Positions 8,867-17,879 of a DNA stretch of 64,000 nucleotides are shown here, one piece after another. The DNA is from Oscillospiraceae bacterium. Lineage in GTDB: Bacteria > Bacillota > Clostridia > Saccharofermentanales > Saccharofermentanaceae. Both the position numbers and the translations under genes were made by a program. Position 1 is the stretch's first letter, and each line of letters opens with the position of its first letter. Below the pieces are notes generated by a model. That model saw nothing but the letters and a program-made list of their open reading frames with translations. It had not been told where the DNA came from and searched no databases. The stretch is taken from NCBI GenBank assembly GCA_900176545.1, contig FWXP01000002.1, forward strand, positions 1 to 64,000, written 5' to 3'.

Positions 8867-8890
8867 AAGGCTCCGGATCTCCGGAGCCTT
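8867..8890 (-). terminator. Terminator of the FtsX/ABC operon
   Basis: A perfect 10-bp inverted repeat (AAGGCTCCGG / CCGGAGCCTT, loop of 4) lies 7 bases after the stop of the minus-strand permease gene. On the minus strand it is followed by TTATC and TTT, a short but plausible T tract. Confidence 0.7.
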
Positions 8891-8896
8891 ATTTGC

Positions 8897-11236
8897 TTAT
8901 TCTTCTTTAAGTATCTTTACAGGTTCGAGCCTTGTGATGCTCCTGCCGCTAAAGAATGCGGTGAGGACGGCACAAAGAAGGATGATCGCTGCGGTTATCA
9001 CGAACCATAAAGGATCGGTGGAGAATTCATTTCTTCTGATACCGAATGCTGAGAGACCCAGGAGGACCGTGCGGTTTGCAATACCTATGTGCATCACGAT
9101 GCCGAGGATGATGCCGAATACTATGGTCGGGATATTCGTCATGAGCGTTCTCCTTATGAGTTCTCCCGATGTGTAGCCGAGTGCCTTGGATACACCAAGT
9201 TCGGTCCTTTCGCGGATGACCTGCGCTCTTGTAAGAAGGAGCTGCGTGAGGATCACGACAAAGCATGTTGCGACGATGAATATAACGCAGATGCTCTCCA
9301 TTGCTGAGGTCAATGTGTTGACGGTCGAGCCTATAAGGTCATCTACCAGGGTGAACTGGCAGTCAGGGTAATCTTCTTCCCACTGACGCTTGAGTTCCTT
9401 GACCATCGAAGGGTCATTAAGATATACGAGTACATAGTTGAACTTATAGTCAGGGTTCAGGCGCAATGCACCTTCTTCGTTCATGACCGCTTTCTTACCC
9501 ATGTTGTTTATCTTCTGATCGATGCCGCTGACGGTATAAGGTACGGTACTGTCATCAGCGAGCGACTTAACGTCTACGATATCTCCGAGTGAGACGCCTA
9601 TCTTTTCTGCTTCTGCCGTGGAGAGCACGATCTCATTCTCGTTTTGAGGCAGGTGTCCTTCAAGGATATAGTCGTACTCCAGACGGTCTATATCCGAATA
9701 GACATCGATACCCAGTGTTGTCGAATTTCCGAGGTAAGTAACTTCCATGGATGACAGTGTCGACCATTCGTTTACCATCCTGACATTGTCGTTATCGAGC
9801 ATAGCTTCGACGAATTCCTCGTTGCCCGGCGTAAATACTTGCAGATCGGCTGCTTCAAATCCGACGAGCTTAAGAAGCGCGGACTGATCCAGAGCCCAGT
9901 TCTGATAGAGCGTAAATCCGAGACAGGAAGAGAATGTCAGACCTGCAACGATAAGTGTGATGAATACGCTCTTCTTGCCCGAACCGAAGATGTTCTTGCC
10001 GGCTAATACCAGGCTTAAGGGAAGACGGCTGGTCTCGAGAGGAAAGTGGTTCTTCTTGAAGTTATGTGATGTGATGCCGCTCCTTAATGCTTCGAGGACC
10101 GTAAGCTTCTTATATGAGGATGTAGCGATCAGTGATCCCAGGAATACCATGGCAGGAATGCCTATAAGCGTTGATATAAGTGCCGGGAGGCAGATACCCG
10201 AGAAGCCTGACAGCCCGATCAGCATTCCCGACAGCGTGGTCAAGGGTCTGCTGCAGAAGAGACCGACGATCACTGCTGCTGCAGTAGCAAGGATGCCGAT
10301 GATCATCTGCTCCGTGATGCATGCAAGACGAAGTTCTCTTGCTGTATATCCTGTCGCCTGCAGAAGTCCGATATTCTGTATGTTGAGCTCGATGAAGTTC
10401 TTTATGGAGAAGTGCATGATGATGATCGACATGACTACCAGCATGACAGTGAATACGAGTATTATCGAGCATGCGATATTCGAGATACTGGTCGTAGCGA
10501 CATTCATGACGGCGCGGTCTGTCGTTGTGAAAGATATCTCGTCCGGGAAAGCATCCTGAACAGCTTTGTCGTACTCTTCGAGGGCGACACCTTCCTTGAC
10601 TTTGCAATATGCGGTGATCTTGTTGCATGAAGGATCTACACTTTCCGAGATCTCTTCGAAGACATCGTGGCTTACCAGGACATTAAATCCCGATATGTTC
10701 ATTGAGGTCGCGAAGAACAGATTCTCGGTAAATCCCTTTACCTTGAATTCATAGTCCTTGCCCGCGATCTTGATGATGAATGTATCGCCTGCATGTATCG
10801 TGTAGGACATGTAGTAGGGAAGAGTGATCTCGTCGTCATTAAGATCGATGAATTCTTCGGGATATGCCATGAGATAAGTAGGCTTCGTCGAATCATAAAA
10901 ATAGAATTCGTACGAGATGGCATCTTCGGCATCCATATCCCTGTAAAGATAATCCGCTCCGGTATCGATGACGGGAACGTACTCGGTCATCTCTGCCCCT
11001 TCGATCGGATCTATTATGCCGCGCACCGTATCTTCATCCGTGTTCTTTGCCATGACCAGAAGATCTGCCACATGATATTTCCTGTCGCATTCGTTGATCA
11101 TGTTCTTGCCGGAAAGTATAAGTGAGAGACTCATAAAGAGGAGTGCTCCCGCTATGAAGATGAGTGCGAAGAGGATAGCGACCTCTCCTTTGTGCTTTTT
11201 TATATTGTTCTTTGCAATGAAGAATAATGAATTCAT
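8897..11236 (-). CDS. ABC transporter permease with two FtsX domains
   Basis: A 779-residue membrane protein: an N-terminal helix, a ~230-residue extracytoplasmic domain, a three-helix FtsX domain around residues 255-370, a second helix and external domain, and a final FtsX domain that ends EPVKILKEE, a common FtsX ending. This is the MacB/LolCE-like mechanotransmission type rather than a channel importer, used in Firmicutes for peptide antibiotic resistance or lipid/peptide extrusion. The ATG at 11236 is chosen because a GGGGTGG ribosome site sits just ahead; a GTG at 11245 would overlap the ATPase stop. The ATPase gene is directly upstream, and a divergent two-component system probably controls both. 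Confidence 0.85.
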   Translation of the reverse strand: MNSLFFIAKNNIKKHKGEVAILFALIFIAGALLFMSLSLILSGKNMINECDRKYHVADLLVMAKNTDEDTVRGIIDPIEGAEMTEYVPVIDTGADYLYRDMDAEDAISYEFYFYDSTKPTYLMAYPEEFIDLNDDEITLPYYMSYTIHAGDTFIIKIAGKDYEFKVKGFTENLFFATSMNISGFNVLVSHDVFEEISESVDPSCNKITAYCKVKEGVALEEYDKAVQDAFPDEISFTTTDRAVMNVATTSISNIACSIILVFTVMLVVMSIIIMHFSIKNFIELNIQNIGLLQATGYTARELRLACITEQMIIGILATAAAVIVGLFCSRPLTTLSGMLIGLSGFSGICLPALISTLIGIPAMVFLGSLIATSSYKKLTVLEALRSGITSHNFKKNHFPLETSRLPLSLVLAGKNIFGSGKKSVFITLIVAGLTFSSCLGFTLYQNWALDQSALLKLVGFEAADLQVFTPGNEEFVEAMLDNDNVRMVNEWSTLSSMEVTYLGNSTTLGIDVYSDIDRLEYDYILEGHLPQNENEIVLSTAEAEKIGVSLGDIVDVKSLADDSTVPYTVSGIDQKINNMGKKAVMNEEGALRLNPDYKFNYVLVYLNDPSMVKELKRQWEEDYPDCQFTLVDDLIGSTVNTLTSAMESICVIFIVATCFVVILTQLLLTRAQVIRERTELGVSKALGYTSGELIRRTLMTNIPTIVFGIILGIVMHIGIANRTVLLGLSAFGIRRNEFSTDPLWFVITAAIILLCAVLTAFFSGRSITRLEPVKILKEE

Positions 11237-11238
11237 CT

Positions 11239-11997
11239 TTACCACCCCATATCCGAGAGGAATGCGCGAAGTTCCCTGTGACGTTCCTTATCTTCTCCGT
11301 TATAAGGAGAGAGTGTGATCTCATCGCAGATGACGCCGTCTCTTAAGTAGAGGATGCGGTTGCCCCTCTCAGCTGCCGCGATGGTGTGCGTTACCATAAC
11401 GATGCTCTGGCCTTTGCTGTTCATCTCGCTTAAGACATCTAATACCGCGGCCGTATTTTGTGAGTTAAGAGCACCCGTAGGCTCATCCGCGAAGAGTATC
11501 TCGGGATCGTTGATGACCGACCTTACTAGAGCTACTCTCTGCTTCTCTCCTCCTGATAACTGATTGGGGAACTTGTTGTAGCATTTTTCATCAAGTCCTA
11601 CCTGTCCCAGGAGCACCTTGGCGCGCTCTGATATCTCTTTTCTGTTCTTGGTCTTCAGAAGTCCTGATACGATGATGTTATCCAGGACGCTCATGGTGTC
11701 GTTTAAGTAGTTCTGCTGAAAGATAAAACCGCAGTGCTTTCTCCTGAAGATCGCGAGCTTGTCGTTGTTGTAGCCGGAGATCTCCTCGTCACCGTAAAGG
11801 ATAGATCCGAGGCTCGGATGGTCCATTCCGGAGAGTGAGTAGAGGAGCGTGCTCTTGCCGGCTCCCGAATCACCCATTATTACGGTGAAGTCTCCCTTTC
11901 TTATCTCAAGATTTAAGTTCTTCAGGACATGCTGCTGAACGCTCTCGTTAGAGAATGTCTTGCACAGGTCCGTTGCTTTAAGTACTGTTGTTGCCAT
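11239..11997 (-). CDS. ABC transporter ATP-binding protein (MacB/LolD-like)
   Basis: The 252-residue ATPase shows Walker A GDSGAGKS, a Q-loop in FIFQQNYL, the signature LSGGEKQRVAL, Walker B ILFADEPTGAL and an H-loop in MVTHT. The Q-loop and DEPTGAL forms are those of the MacB/LolD group that works with FtsX permeases. It is cytosolic and powers the permease encoded 2 bases downstream. The operon is read away from the response regulator gene, with ~160 bases between the two starts holding both promoters. Confidence 0.9.
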   Translation of the reverse strand: MATTVLKATDLCKTFSNESVQQHVLKNLNLEIRKGDFTVIMGDSGAGKSTLLYSLSGMDHPSLGSILYGDEEISGYNNDKLAIFRRKHCGFIFQQNYLNDTMSVLDNIIVSGLLKTKNRKEISERAKVLLGQVGLDEKCYNKFPNQLSGGEKQRVALVRSVINDPEILFADEPTGALNSQNTAAVLDVLSEMNSKGQSIVMVTHTIAAAERGNRILYLRDGVICDEITLSPYNGEDKERHRELRAFLSDMGW

Positions 11998-12141
11998 TTT
12001 GTTATTTCCCCTTCTTAGTTGATCGTAGGATTCTTACACTGCTATCTTACGGCTCCTTCCGGAAGAATACTTTACACAGACCTTGTTCAATCCTTAACTG
12101 TTTCTTACATGAAGTCTTGATGTCTTACGGTAAAGGGCTGT

Positions 12142-12152
12142 TGTGCTATACT
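12142..12152 (+). promoter_or_regulatory. Extended -10 promoter of the response regulator gene
   Basis: TGTGCTATACT ends 6 bases before the ATG at 12159, so transcription would begin at or within a base or two of the start codon, and no Shine-Dalgarno sequence is present. The upstream region 12030-12130 holds several TCTTAC copies, which could be binding sites of the encoded regulator. Confidence 0.45.
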
Positions 12153-12158
12153 CGGGAT

Positions 12159-12851
12159 ATGGAATATAACTGTCTGATAATAGATGATGAACAGGAACTT
12201 TCCCGCATGACGCAGGAATATCTTGAGATGTTCGGAGTGACATGCGCCGTTGCTGCCACTTCGGAGGAATGTCTCTCTTTCCTTGAGGAGAATACTGCGG
12301 ATATCTTCCTTCTTGATATCAATCTCGGTAACGAGAGCGGCTTTGCTCTCTGTAAGACACTGCGCGAAAGGTACGATACGCCGATACTGTTCATCTCTGC
12401 ACGACAGAGTGATGACGATGTTCTCGTAGCTCTTAATATCGGCGGTGACGACTATATAAAGAAGCCGTATACACTAAGCGTCCTTCTTGCAAAGATCAGG
12501 ATCCAGCTCAAAAGGCTCGAAGCGATAAAGCAGCTTGGAGGAGCATCGTCTCAAACTGGGAACGAGGTCTTCACCATAGATCCTGCTACCATGAGCTGCA
12601 CCGTAGAAGGGAAGACAGTACAGCTCAAGTCAAAGGAATTCCAGCTCCTGTCATGTCTTTATTCACACAGGAATACTATAGTTACCAAAAAGCAGCTCTT
12701 CGACGAGGTATGGGGAGATTCATTCTTTTCCGACAGCACGCTCAACGTACATATCCGTCGTCTTCGCGAGAAGATCGAGTCGGATCCTAACGAGCCGCGC
12801 TATATAAAGACGGTCTGGGGCACCGGATACATCCTGGAGACTGATAAATGA
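12159..12851 (+). CDS. OmpR/PhoB-family response regulator
   Basis: The 230-residue protein has an N-terminal receiver domain with acidic pair DDEQ near residue 8, phospho-acceptor Asp53 in LLDINLG, and a lysine in IKKPYT. The C-terminal winged helix carries the OmpR-type recognition pattern (TLNVHIRRLREKIESDP). It partners the kinase encoded next, with a 4-base overlap, and likely controls the divergent FtsX/ABC operon. The start at 12159 gives a native receiver beginning; the frame is open back to 11988 but those residues are non-homologous. No ribosome site is seen ahead of this ATG, and the -10 element is very close. Confidence 0.9.
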   Translation: MEYNCLIIDDEQELSRMTQEYLEMFGVTCAVAATSEECLSFLEENTADIFLLDINLGNESGFALCKTLRERYDTPILFISARQSDDDVLVALNIGGDDYIKKPYTLSVLLAKIRIQLKRLEAIKQLGGASSQTGNEVFTIDPATMSCTVEGKTVQLKSKEFQLLSCLYSHRNTIVTKKQLFDEVWGDSFFSDSTLNVHIRRLREKIESDPNEPRYIKTVWGTGYILETDK

Positions 12852-14095
12852 AGATCCGCCGGATCGCTGTTTTATATACGCTGGTTATCCTCATATGCGG
12901 GATATTCCTGTGGAATAAGATTGACAGGGAAAGAGCATATTCCATCGATATGTTCGAGCTTAATACAAGATGCGATGAGATAGAGGATAAGCTCTTATCG
13001 GGTGCAGATCCCTCCTCTCTCGAGAACGAATACGACTGTCAGATCGTGCTCGTCTCAGACGACGATTACGAATCGCGGAATAATTACTTCATCAAGGAAG
13101 GTATGTCGGTCTTCGACTATAGAGACGGCGATGTGATCGCAGGTAAGATCGCATTCAATGCCAGGACGGATGAATATACGGCGAGAACTCAAAACGCGAA
13201 GGATCAGCTCCTGTGGGGGCTTGCGGCGGTATACGCGGCAGGCGTGCTTCTGATGTTCATTATTTGGTATTTCTACATAAGACCATTCAACAAACTCTCT
13301 GCATTTGCGGCCAGTGTCTCCAAGGGCAATCTCGATGTTCCTCTCAATATGGATAAGCATAATTACTTCGGAGCCTTTACCGAATCCTTTGACCGCATGA
13401 GAGAAGAGCTCAAGAAGTCTTCTGAGCGCGAAGCTGCCGCCAACAGGAGCAAGCAGGAATTGGTCGCCGAGATATCACACGATATAAAGACCCCTGTTGC
13501 TACCATCAAGGCCACATGCGAAGTAATGGAAGTCAAGTATAAGGATGAGGATATCCGCGATAAGGTATCCATCATCCAGTCAAGAGCAGCATCTGTCGAG
13601 CAGCTCATAGACAACATGTTCAGAGCGACGCTGGATGATCTCGACGAACTCAAGGTCACACTTCGTGAGGAAAGTTCCCTCATCATCGAAGAGATGCTGG
13701 ATGACTTAAGGTTCTACGGCACCGTCAAGAAGAACGGAGCTGTTCCCGAATGCCTTATAAGCGTTGACAGATTAAGGCTCGAGCAGGTAATAGATAATAT
13801 CGCAGGCAACTCCTTTAAGTACGCCGGTACCGCACTGGAAGTGGAATACAGGTCAGAACCGGACAATATCCGCGTTATCTTATCAGACAGAGGCCCGGGT
13901 GTCCCCGAAGATGAACTTGCGATGCTTACCACCAAGTTCTACCGCGGCTCAGATGCATCTGAATCCGGAAAGGACGGCAGCGGTCTCGGGCTTTATCTTG
14001 CATCGCGCTTCATGGAGAAGATGGGAGGCGGACTTGAACTTCATAACCGCGAAGGCGGCGGATTTACAGCTGAGATCATTATCAGGAAAGTGTGA
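12848..14095 (+). CDS. Sensor histidine kinase (HisKA/HATPase)
   Basis: The 415-residue kinase has a first membrane helix at residues 5-22, a ~95-residue extracytoplasmic sensor region, a second helix near 120-142, a HAMP-like linker, an H-box EISHDIKTP with phospho-acceptor His211, and an ATPase domain with N-box (DNIAGNSFKYA), DRGPGVPED and GSGLGLYL. It detects an external signal and phosphorylates the response regulator overlapping it by 4 bases. The sizeable sensor region sets it apart from BceS-type kinases, which have almost none, although both work beside FtsX transporters. Confidence 0.9.
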   Translation: MKIRRIAVLYTLVILICGIFLWNKIDRERAYSIDMFELNTRCDEIEDKLLSGADPSSLENEYDCQIVLVSDDDYESRNNYFIKEGMSVFDYRDGDVIAGKIAFNARTDEYTARTQNAKDQLLWGLAAVYAAGVLLMFIIWYFYIRPFNKLSAFAASVSKGNLDVPLNMDKHNYFGAFTESFDRMREELKKSSEREAAANRSKQELVAEISHDIKTPVATIKATCEVMEVKYKDEDIRDKVSIIQSRAASVEQLIDNMFRATLDDLDELKVTLREESSLIIEEMLDDLRFYGTVKKNGAVPECLISVDRLRLEQVIDNIAGNSFKYAGTALEVEYRSEPDNIRVILSDRGPGVPEDELAMLTTKFYRGSDASESGKDGSGLGLYLASRFMEKMGGGLELHNREGGGFTAEIIIRKV

Positions 14096-14422
14096 TCCTC
14101 CCTCATATGCCAAATGTTAACAGCGGAGGATTTAAGTTTACAGTTTATTGCATATTAAGTCATTGAACGGGTGTTAATCTGACGGTGTAATTCCTGTGGA
14201 AGGGGTGACTGTTATGCGTTACCGAACGACACTCGACACCGAAATGTACAGAACAGCATTCTTTGACTGCGCCCTTTTGTTGATCAAGACAAAATTAATG
14301 TAACTGATGACCGTCGGAACCGATATGGTCTATGACCTGTCAGCTCCGGTGGTCTTTAAATTGTATACGACATCGTCAATATATTTATCTTCAAGTAAAA
14401 GTCGAAAGGAGAGTTCAGCGAG
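14096..14422. other. 327-base intergenic stretch
   Basis: It begins with a 7-bp inverted repeat (ATCCTCC 14095-14101 / GGAGGAT 14125-14131) followed by TTTAAGTTT, a weak terminator for the kinase operon. A 29-codon frame starting at 14214 with an AAGGGG-like ribosome site could encode a small peptide but has no recognisable feature. The leader of the surface protein ends in AAAGGAGAG 11 bases before its ATG. Nothing else was identified. Confidence 0.4.
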
Positions 14423-16489
14423 ATGAAACAGGGGAACACTTTAAGAAGAAAATGCCTAAGTGCATTTATATCTTCGGCTATTGTTTTGGGTTGTTTATTG
14501 GGATTTGTGCCCGGAATGAGCGTGGATGTAAAGGCTGATGAAACAACATACAAGATCATCGCAAATCAGATAGGAGTTATAGAGGAAGCTGTAACGTTAC
14601 CCTACGAAACAACGATCAATGCTTTCCGTGATGAATATGATCGTGAAAATATGTTTATTTGCACGGAGCCGACGATCGGTGGTTATTCAACATCAGCAGA
14701 TGTTGTTACTTTAGGTTCGCAGATCGGAACTTTGGGACAGAGCGATTGCGACTATAACATAACAATTAATTGTAGTGGCATGGGAGTGGTTGAGTTCTAT
14801 ACTTTGTGGGATGGTAATGGTAACCAATACTCATCAGACATAACATTTAATGTTGTACCAAACACCGATCTGGAAGGTACAGGGAGTGACTATTCATGGA
14901 GATACACTTATGCTACTAAGACTCTGGATGTTCTTTCCGGTAATCCATCCAGTGTATTGGGGGCTCAAGATCTTGCTTTCGTAGAGATCAATACTGTTAA
15001 CATATCAGATGAAGTGACGGGCCTGGGTGATCGTGCGTTTGATTACGGATACGGATTACAAAGCATAAATATCAATCCATCGAGCAGCATTACTTCGATA
15101 GATACGTGGGCTTTTTCTAACTGTACTTCATTAACTAATATTACAATTCCTTTCGGTGTGACCAGCATATCGGATAGAGCCTTTAACAATTGTCCGAATA
15201 TCGCAGATGTTTATTGCTATGCTGATCCAAGTGTTTTGAATTGGACTACAAACAATACTTATGCGAATTTTAAGCCGGGAAAAGGAACTGTATGTCATGT
15301 AATGGCAGAAGATCTGGAAGCATGGCAGGCTAAGCCTAACTTGAATCTTACTTTCGTAGGCGACCTTCAAGCACCGCAGGCAGAGGCTACGGCTTCAGAC
15401 TATTCCGGAACTTACGATGGCGCCGCTCATAGCATCACGGTTAATGTAACAAAGCCGGCTGCGGGTTATACAGTTACGTATGGAACCGTAGATGGAACTT
15501 ATGATCTTGCCTCTGCTCCTGAATATACGGAAGCGGGAACATACACCGTTTACTATAAGGTATCTGCAACTCACTATAGCGATCTGACGGGATCTGCAAC
15601 AGTTACGATCAATCCTAAGCCCTTGACGATAACAGCAGTAGCCGCTAATAAGAATGCGGGAGAAGATGACCCTACATTCACGTATACAAGTGACGGCCTT
15701 ATAGGCAATGACACGATCTCCGGATCACTCTCCCGTGAGCCGGGTGAGACAGCCGGAACATATGCGATCACACGGGGTACGCTTGATGCAGGTGATAACT
15801 ATGCTATAAGCTTTACAGGCGCAGATTTTACGATCGTTGCCGCACAGAATACAACGGAATCTTCACAGTCTTCCGAGACCACTCAGTCTACTCAGGGAAC
15901 TACTGAGCCGACAACTTCAACTCAGGGAAGTGCTCAGAGTGATAGCACTACGACTGCAGAGTCCACGGCAGCTACTACTGCAACAACGACGCCCACTACT
16001 GTACCTGCTGCTGCATCTCAGAGCGTTACTTATATAAATACATCAGGCGCAGGAGGAAGCTGGACGATCGGTTCTACTGACGCACTCGGATTCAGGTTCT
16101 CAAGATCCGAAGATGATGCATCTACATTCGGACATTTCACAGGGATCAAGGTAGACGGAGTTGACGTTGCTGCCTGCGACTATTCAGCAAGGAGCGGAAG
16201 TGTGATCATCGAACTTAATCCCGGATACCTTCAGACAATGACAGCCGGCGAGCATACTCTTACGGTAATGTTCGATGATGCGGATCCTGTAACGGTTACT
16301 TTTACCATAGTTGCGGCTGCAGCTCCGACACCTACGACGGCACCCGCCCCGGCTACACCGAGTACAGGTGAGAGTGCATCAGGTTATCCTATGTTCGGTA
16401 CTGTAATGCTGATAGCTTCCGCTGCAGCTTTCTGCATGAGATATAGAACTCGTAAGGATAAGATCAAGATCAGGAAAACAGAGCTTTAA
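14423..16489 (+). CDS. Secreted, wall- or membrane-anchored LRR/MBG repeat surface protein
   Basis: The 688-residue product starts with a signal peptide (basic MKQGNTLRRK, hydrophobic core, cut near residue 38). Residues ~150-285 hold BspA-type leucine-rich repeats (DRAFDYGYGLQSI, TWAFSNCTSLTNITIP, DRAFNNCPNI). Residues ~315-475 are MBG-like Ig folds (DYSGTYDGAAHSITV, PLTITAVAANKNAG). A Thr/Ser/Gln-rich linker follows, then an X2-like beta domain (ALGFRFSRSEDD…GVDVAACDY) often found at clostridial surfaces. The tail is PSTGE, a hydrophobic helix and RKDKIKIRK, like a non-canonical sorting signal or a simple anchor. It probably binds surfaces or polysaccharide. A hairpin terminator follows. 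Confidence 0.75.
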   Translation: MKQGNTLRRKCLSAFISSAIVLGCLLGFVPGMSVDVKADETTYKIIANQIGVIEEAVTLPYETTINAFRDEYDRENMFICTEPTIGGYSTSADVVTLGSQIGTLGQSDCDYNITINCSGMGVVEFYTLWDGNGNQYSSDITFNVVPNTDLEGTGSDYSWRYTYATKTLDVLSGNPSSVLGAQDLAFVEINTVNISDEVTGLGDRAFDYGYGLQSININPSSSITSIDTWAFSNCTSLTNITIPFGVTSISDRAFNNCPNIADVYCYADPSVLNWTTNNTYANFKPGKGTVCHVMAEDLEAWQAKPNLNLTFVGDLQAPQAEATASDYSGTYDGAAHSITVNVTKPAAGYTVTYGTVDGTYDLASAPEYTEAGTYTVYYKVSATHYSDLTGSATVTINPKPLTITAVAANKNAGEDDPTFTYTSDGLIGNDTISGSLSREPGETAGTYAITRGTLDAGDNYAISFTGADFTIVAAQNTTESSQSSETTQSTQGTTEPTTSTQGSAQSDSTTTAESTAATTATTTPTTVPAAASQSVTYINTSGAGGSWTIGSTDALGFRFSRSEDDASTFGHFTGIKVDGVDVAACDYSARSGSVIIELNPGYLQTMTAGEHTLTVMFDDADPVTVTFTIVAAAAPTPTTAPAPATPSTGESASGYPMFGTVMLIASAAAFCMRYRTRKDKIKIRKTEL

Positions 16490-16512
16490 GGTCAATGATC
16501 TCTATATGAAGC

Positions 16513-16542
16513 ATAACAGGGCTCGGAAACGGGCCCTGTTAT
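16513..16542 (+). terminator. Hairpin after the surface protein gene
   Basis: A 10-bp inverted repeat (ATAACAGGGC / GCCCTGTTAT) with a 10-base loop, 24 bases after the stop. The sequence after it is ATATATAATTCTTCT rather than a clean T tract, so termination strength is uncertain; it may serve both strands, because a minus-strand operon ends at 16601. Confidence 0.6.
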
Positions 16543-16600
16543 ATATATAATTCTTCTGAAGTTGATAGTAGTAGATCGATTGTGTGAAAGGAAAGTGTGA

Positions 16601-16939
16601 TCATCGATCCTTATTCTCAAGATGGTTGATCGGTCTGTCCATTCGGATCCCGATCACTTCAACCTTTTGAGTTCCAAGTCGCTTATCGACTATGTCAAAA
16701 GCTATATCAAAGATATCTCCGATATTTACCTCTGTAGTACTCCTGAAATCCTTATCGAATATGATATCCAGATCAAACTGATCCGTGACAGTGATATCAG
16801 GGACCACGGCGTATGCTGACCAGGAGACATCTTTCTGAAGTAAAACGAGCCAAGTAGGCTTTCCGATCTTTTCTTTTGGGATGACAGACATGGCATCAGG
16901 GTTTAATATGCGGACTGTATAGATATTTTTTAACTTCAT
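16601..16939 (-). CDS. Hypothetical protein, last gene of a four-gene operon
   Basis: A 112-residue soluble protein rich in beta-strand patterns (NIYTVRILNP, PTWLVLLQKDVSWSAYAVV, KVEVIGIRMDR). No signal peptide, membrane helix, cysteine motif or catalytic triad is visible, and no family was recognised. The ATG at 16939 is preferred to one at 16948 because the AAAGGA ribosome site would be only one base from the latter. It follows two other orphans and a flavin reductase on the minus strand with short gaps, so it is likely co-transcribed with them. Confidence 0.55.
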   Translation of the reverse strand: MKLKNIYTVRILNPDAMSVIPKEKIGKPTWLVLLQKDVSWSAYAVVPDITVTDQFDLDIIFDKDFRSTTEVNIGDIFDIAFDIVDKRLGTQKVEVIGIRMDRPINHLENKDR

Positions 16940-16960
16940 TATTGTCATTTCCTTTCGACC

Positions 16961-17329
16961 TTATATATTTTCTGTCTTGATCAGCGTATGGTCGCTAACG
17001 ACTTTGAAAGGGAATATATCGTTATTATCCTTCTTTTGGACTTTCCTCATACGAAGATATGTCTTTAAGACGATGTCATCCTCCTGCCTGCTGATATCTA
17101 TCCGGCAGGGGAAATATCCTTCCCACATGGTAAGTACGTTGATCACTTGGTCAAACGTCATCTTTCTCGCCTTAGGCAATACCTGAAGTCTCATGATCTC
17201 ATCGAAGGTTTGACGAGGTTTATCAGGTTCGATATAGGGTTCAACGACAAAGAGTGTATCCTCAGGATGTTCTATCCCGAGTTCACTTAATGCCGATATG
17301 AAATGTTGTTTAAATTCTTCTCTGGTCAT
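16961..17329 (-). CDS. Hypothetical protein, third gene of the flavin-reductase operon
   Basis: A 122-residue soluble protein with an N-terminal amphipathic helix (REEFKQHFISALSELGI) and a mixed alpha/beta remainder. It includes TFDQVINVLTMWEGYFPCRI, a strand-helix that resembles small immunity or adaptor proteins of Firmicutes, but this is only a resemblance. No catalytic motif is seen. It starts 7 bases after the preceding orphan. Confidence 0.55.
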   Translation of the reverse strand: MTREEFKQHFISALSELGIEHPEDTLFVVEPYIEPDKPRQTFDEIMRLQVLPKARKMTFDQVINVLTMWEGYFPCRIDISRQEDDIVLKTYLRMRKVQKKDNNDIFPFKVVSDHTLIKTENI

Positions 17330-17336
17330 CTTAGTG

Positions 17337-17870
17337 TTACGCCTTGTTCCCGTCTAATTCGACCTCGTAGTCGTATCCGGAATCATCTTTGTATAAGATC
17401 CTGTCTTCAAGGATCTGAATGTCGGTTATCACATCCCTTGCGCCTGCTCTTCGGATCACGTTGCAGTCATTGTCCAGAACAATTATCTCAAGCTCCCCGT
17501 GTATTGCCAGTCCGTGAGGTATCTTATGCAGAGAGATATTGATGAAATCAGTGGGGATTTCTGTTGTACTGATGACTTCATCAGTATCAAGATCTATCTT
17601 TGTGATGTGATCGTTTTGAAGGACCGTGAGTATATTGCCATCCAGTACGGAACAGGCACGATCGTAGCTATAGCAGCTTCCGATAAGAGCGATCTTGATG
17701 TCGCTTTCCTCAGAATGATCCCGGATGCAAAATGTACTGTAAAAGTCGTTCCTGCCATATCCGTTCGGATTAAAGACATGATCATAGGAGGGATCATTAT
17801 CCGCAGAACCGATCCTATACGTCGGATCGATAGTTATTGTTACGTCATGTGTTTCATTAAACAGATGCAT
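17337..17870 (-). CDS. Hypothetical beta-rich protein, second gene of the flavin-reductase operon
   Basis: The 177-residue protein consists largely of predicted beta strands with loops rich in Asp and Asn (LDGNILTVLQNDHITKIDL, IHGELEIIVLDNDCNVI). The repeating strand units resemble WD- or propeller-like blades. No signal peptide, membrane segment or known active-site motif is present. It begins 9 bases after the flavin reductase stop and is followed by two further orphans, so these genes may form one functional unit of unknown role. Confidence 0.55.
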   Translation of the reverse strand: MHLFNETHDVTITIDPTYRIGSADNDPSYDHVFNPNGYGRNDFYSTFCIRDHSEESDIKIALIGSCYSYDRACSVLDGNILTVLQNDHITKIDLDTDEVISTTEIPTDFINISLHKIPHGLAIHGELEIIVLDNDCNVIRRAGARDVITDIQILEDRILYKDDSGYDYEVELDGNKA

Positions 17871-17879
17871 TGTGCAACC

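Noticed and set aside
9957-10559. Plus-strand open frame of 200 codons inside the FtsX gene
   Set aside because: The minus-strand permease explains the region fully; the reverse peptide is irregular and has no ribosome site.
14214-14303. 29-codon frame with a weak ribosome site
   Set aside because: It could be a small peptide, but nothing supports translation beyond the site; kept only as a remark in the intergenic entry.
16360-16489. Canonical LPXTG sortase signal at the end of the surface protein
   Set aside because: The tail has PSTGE, not LPXTG, and no sortase gene is in the window; described only as a non-canonical possibility.
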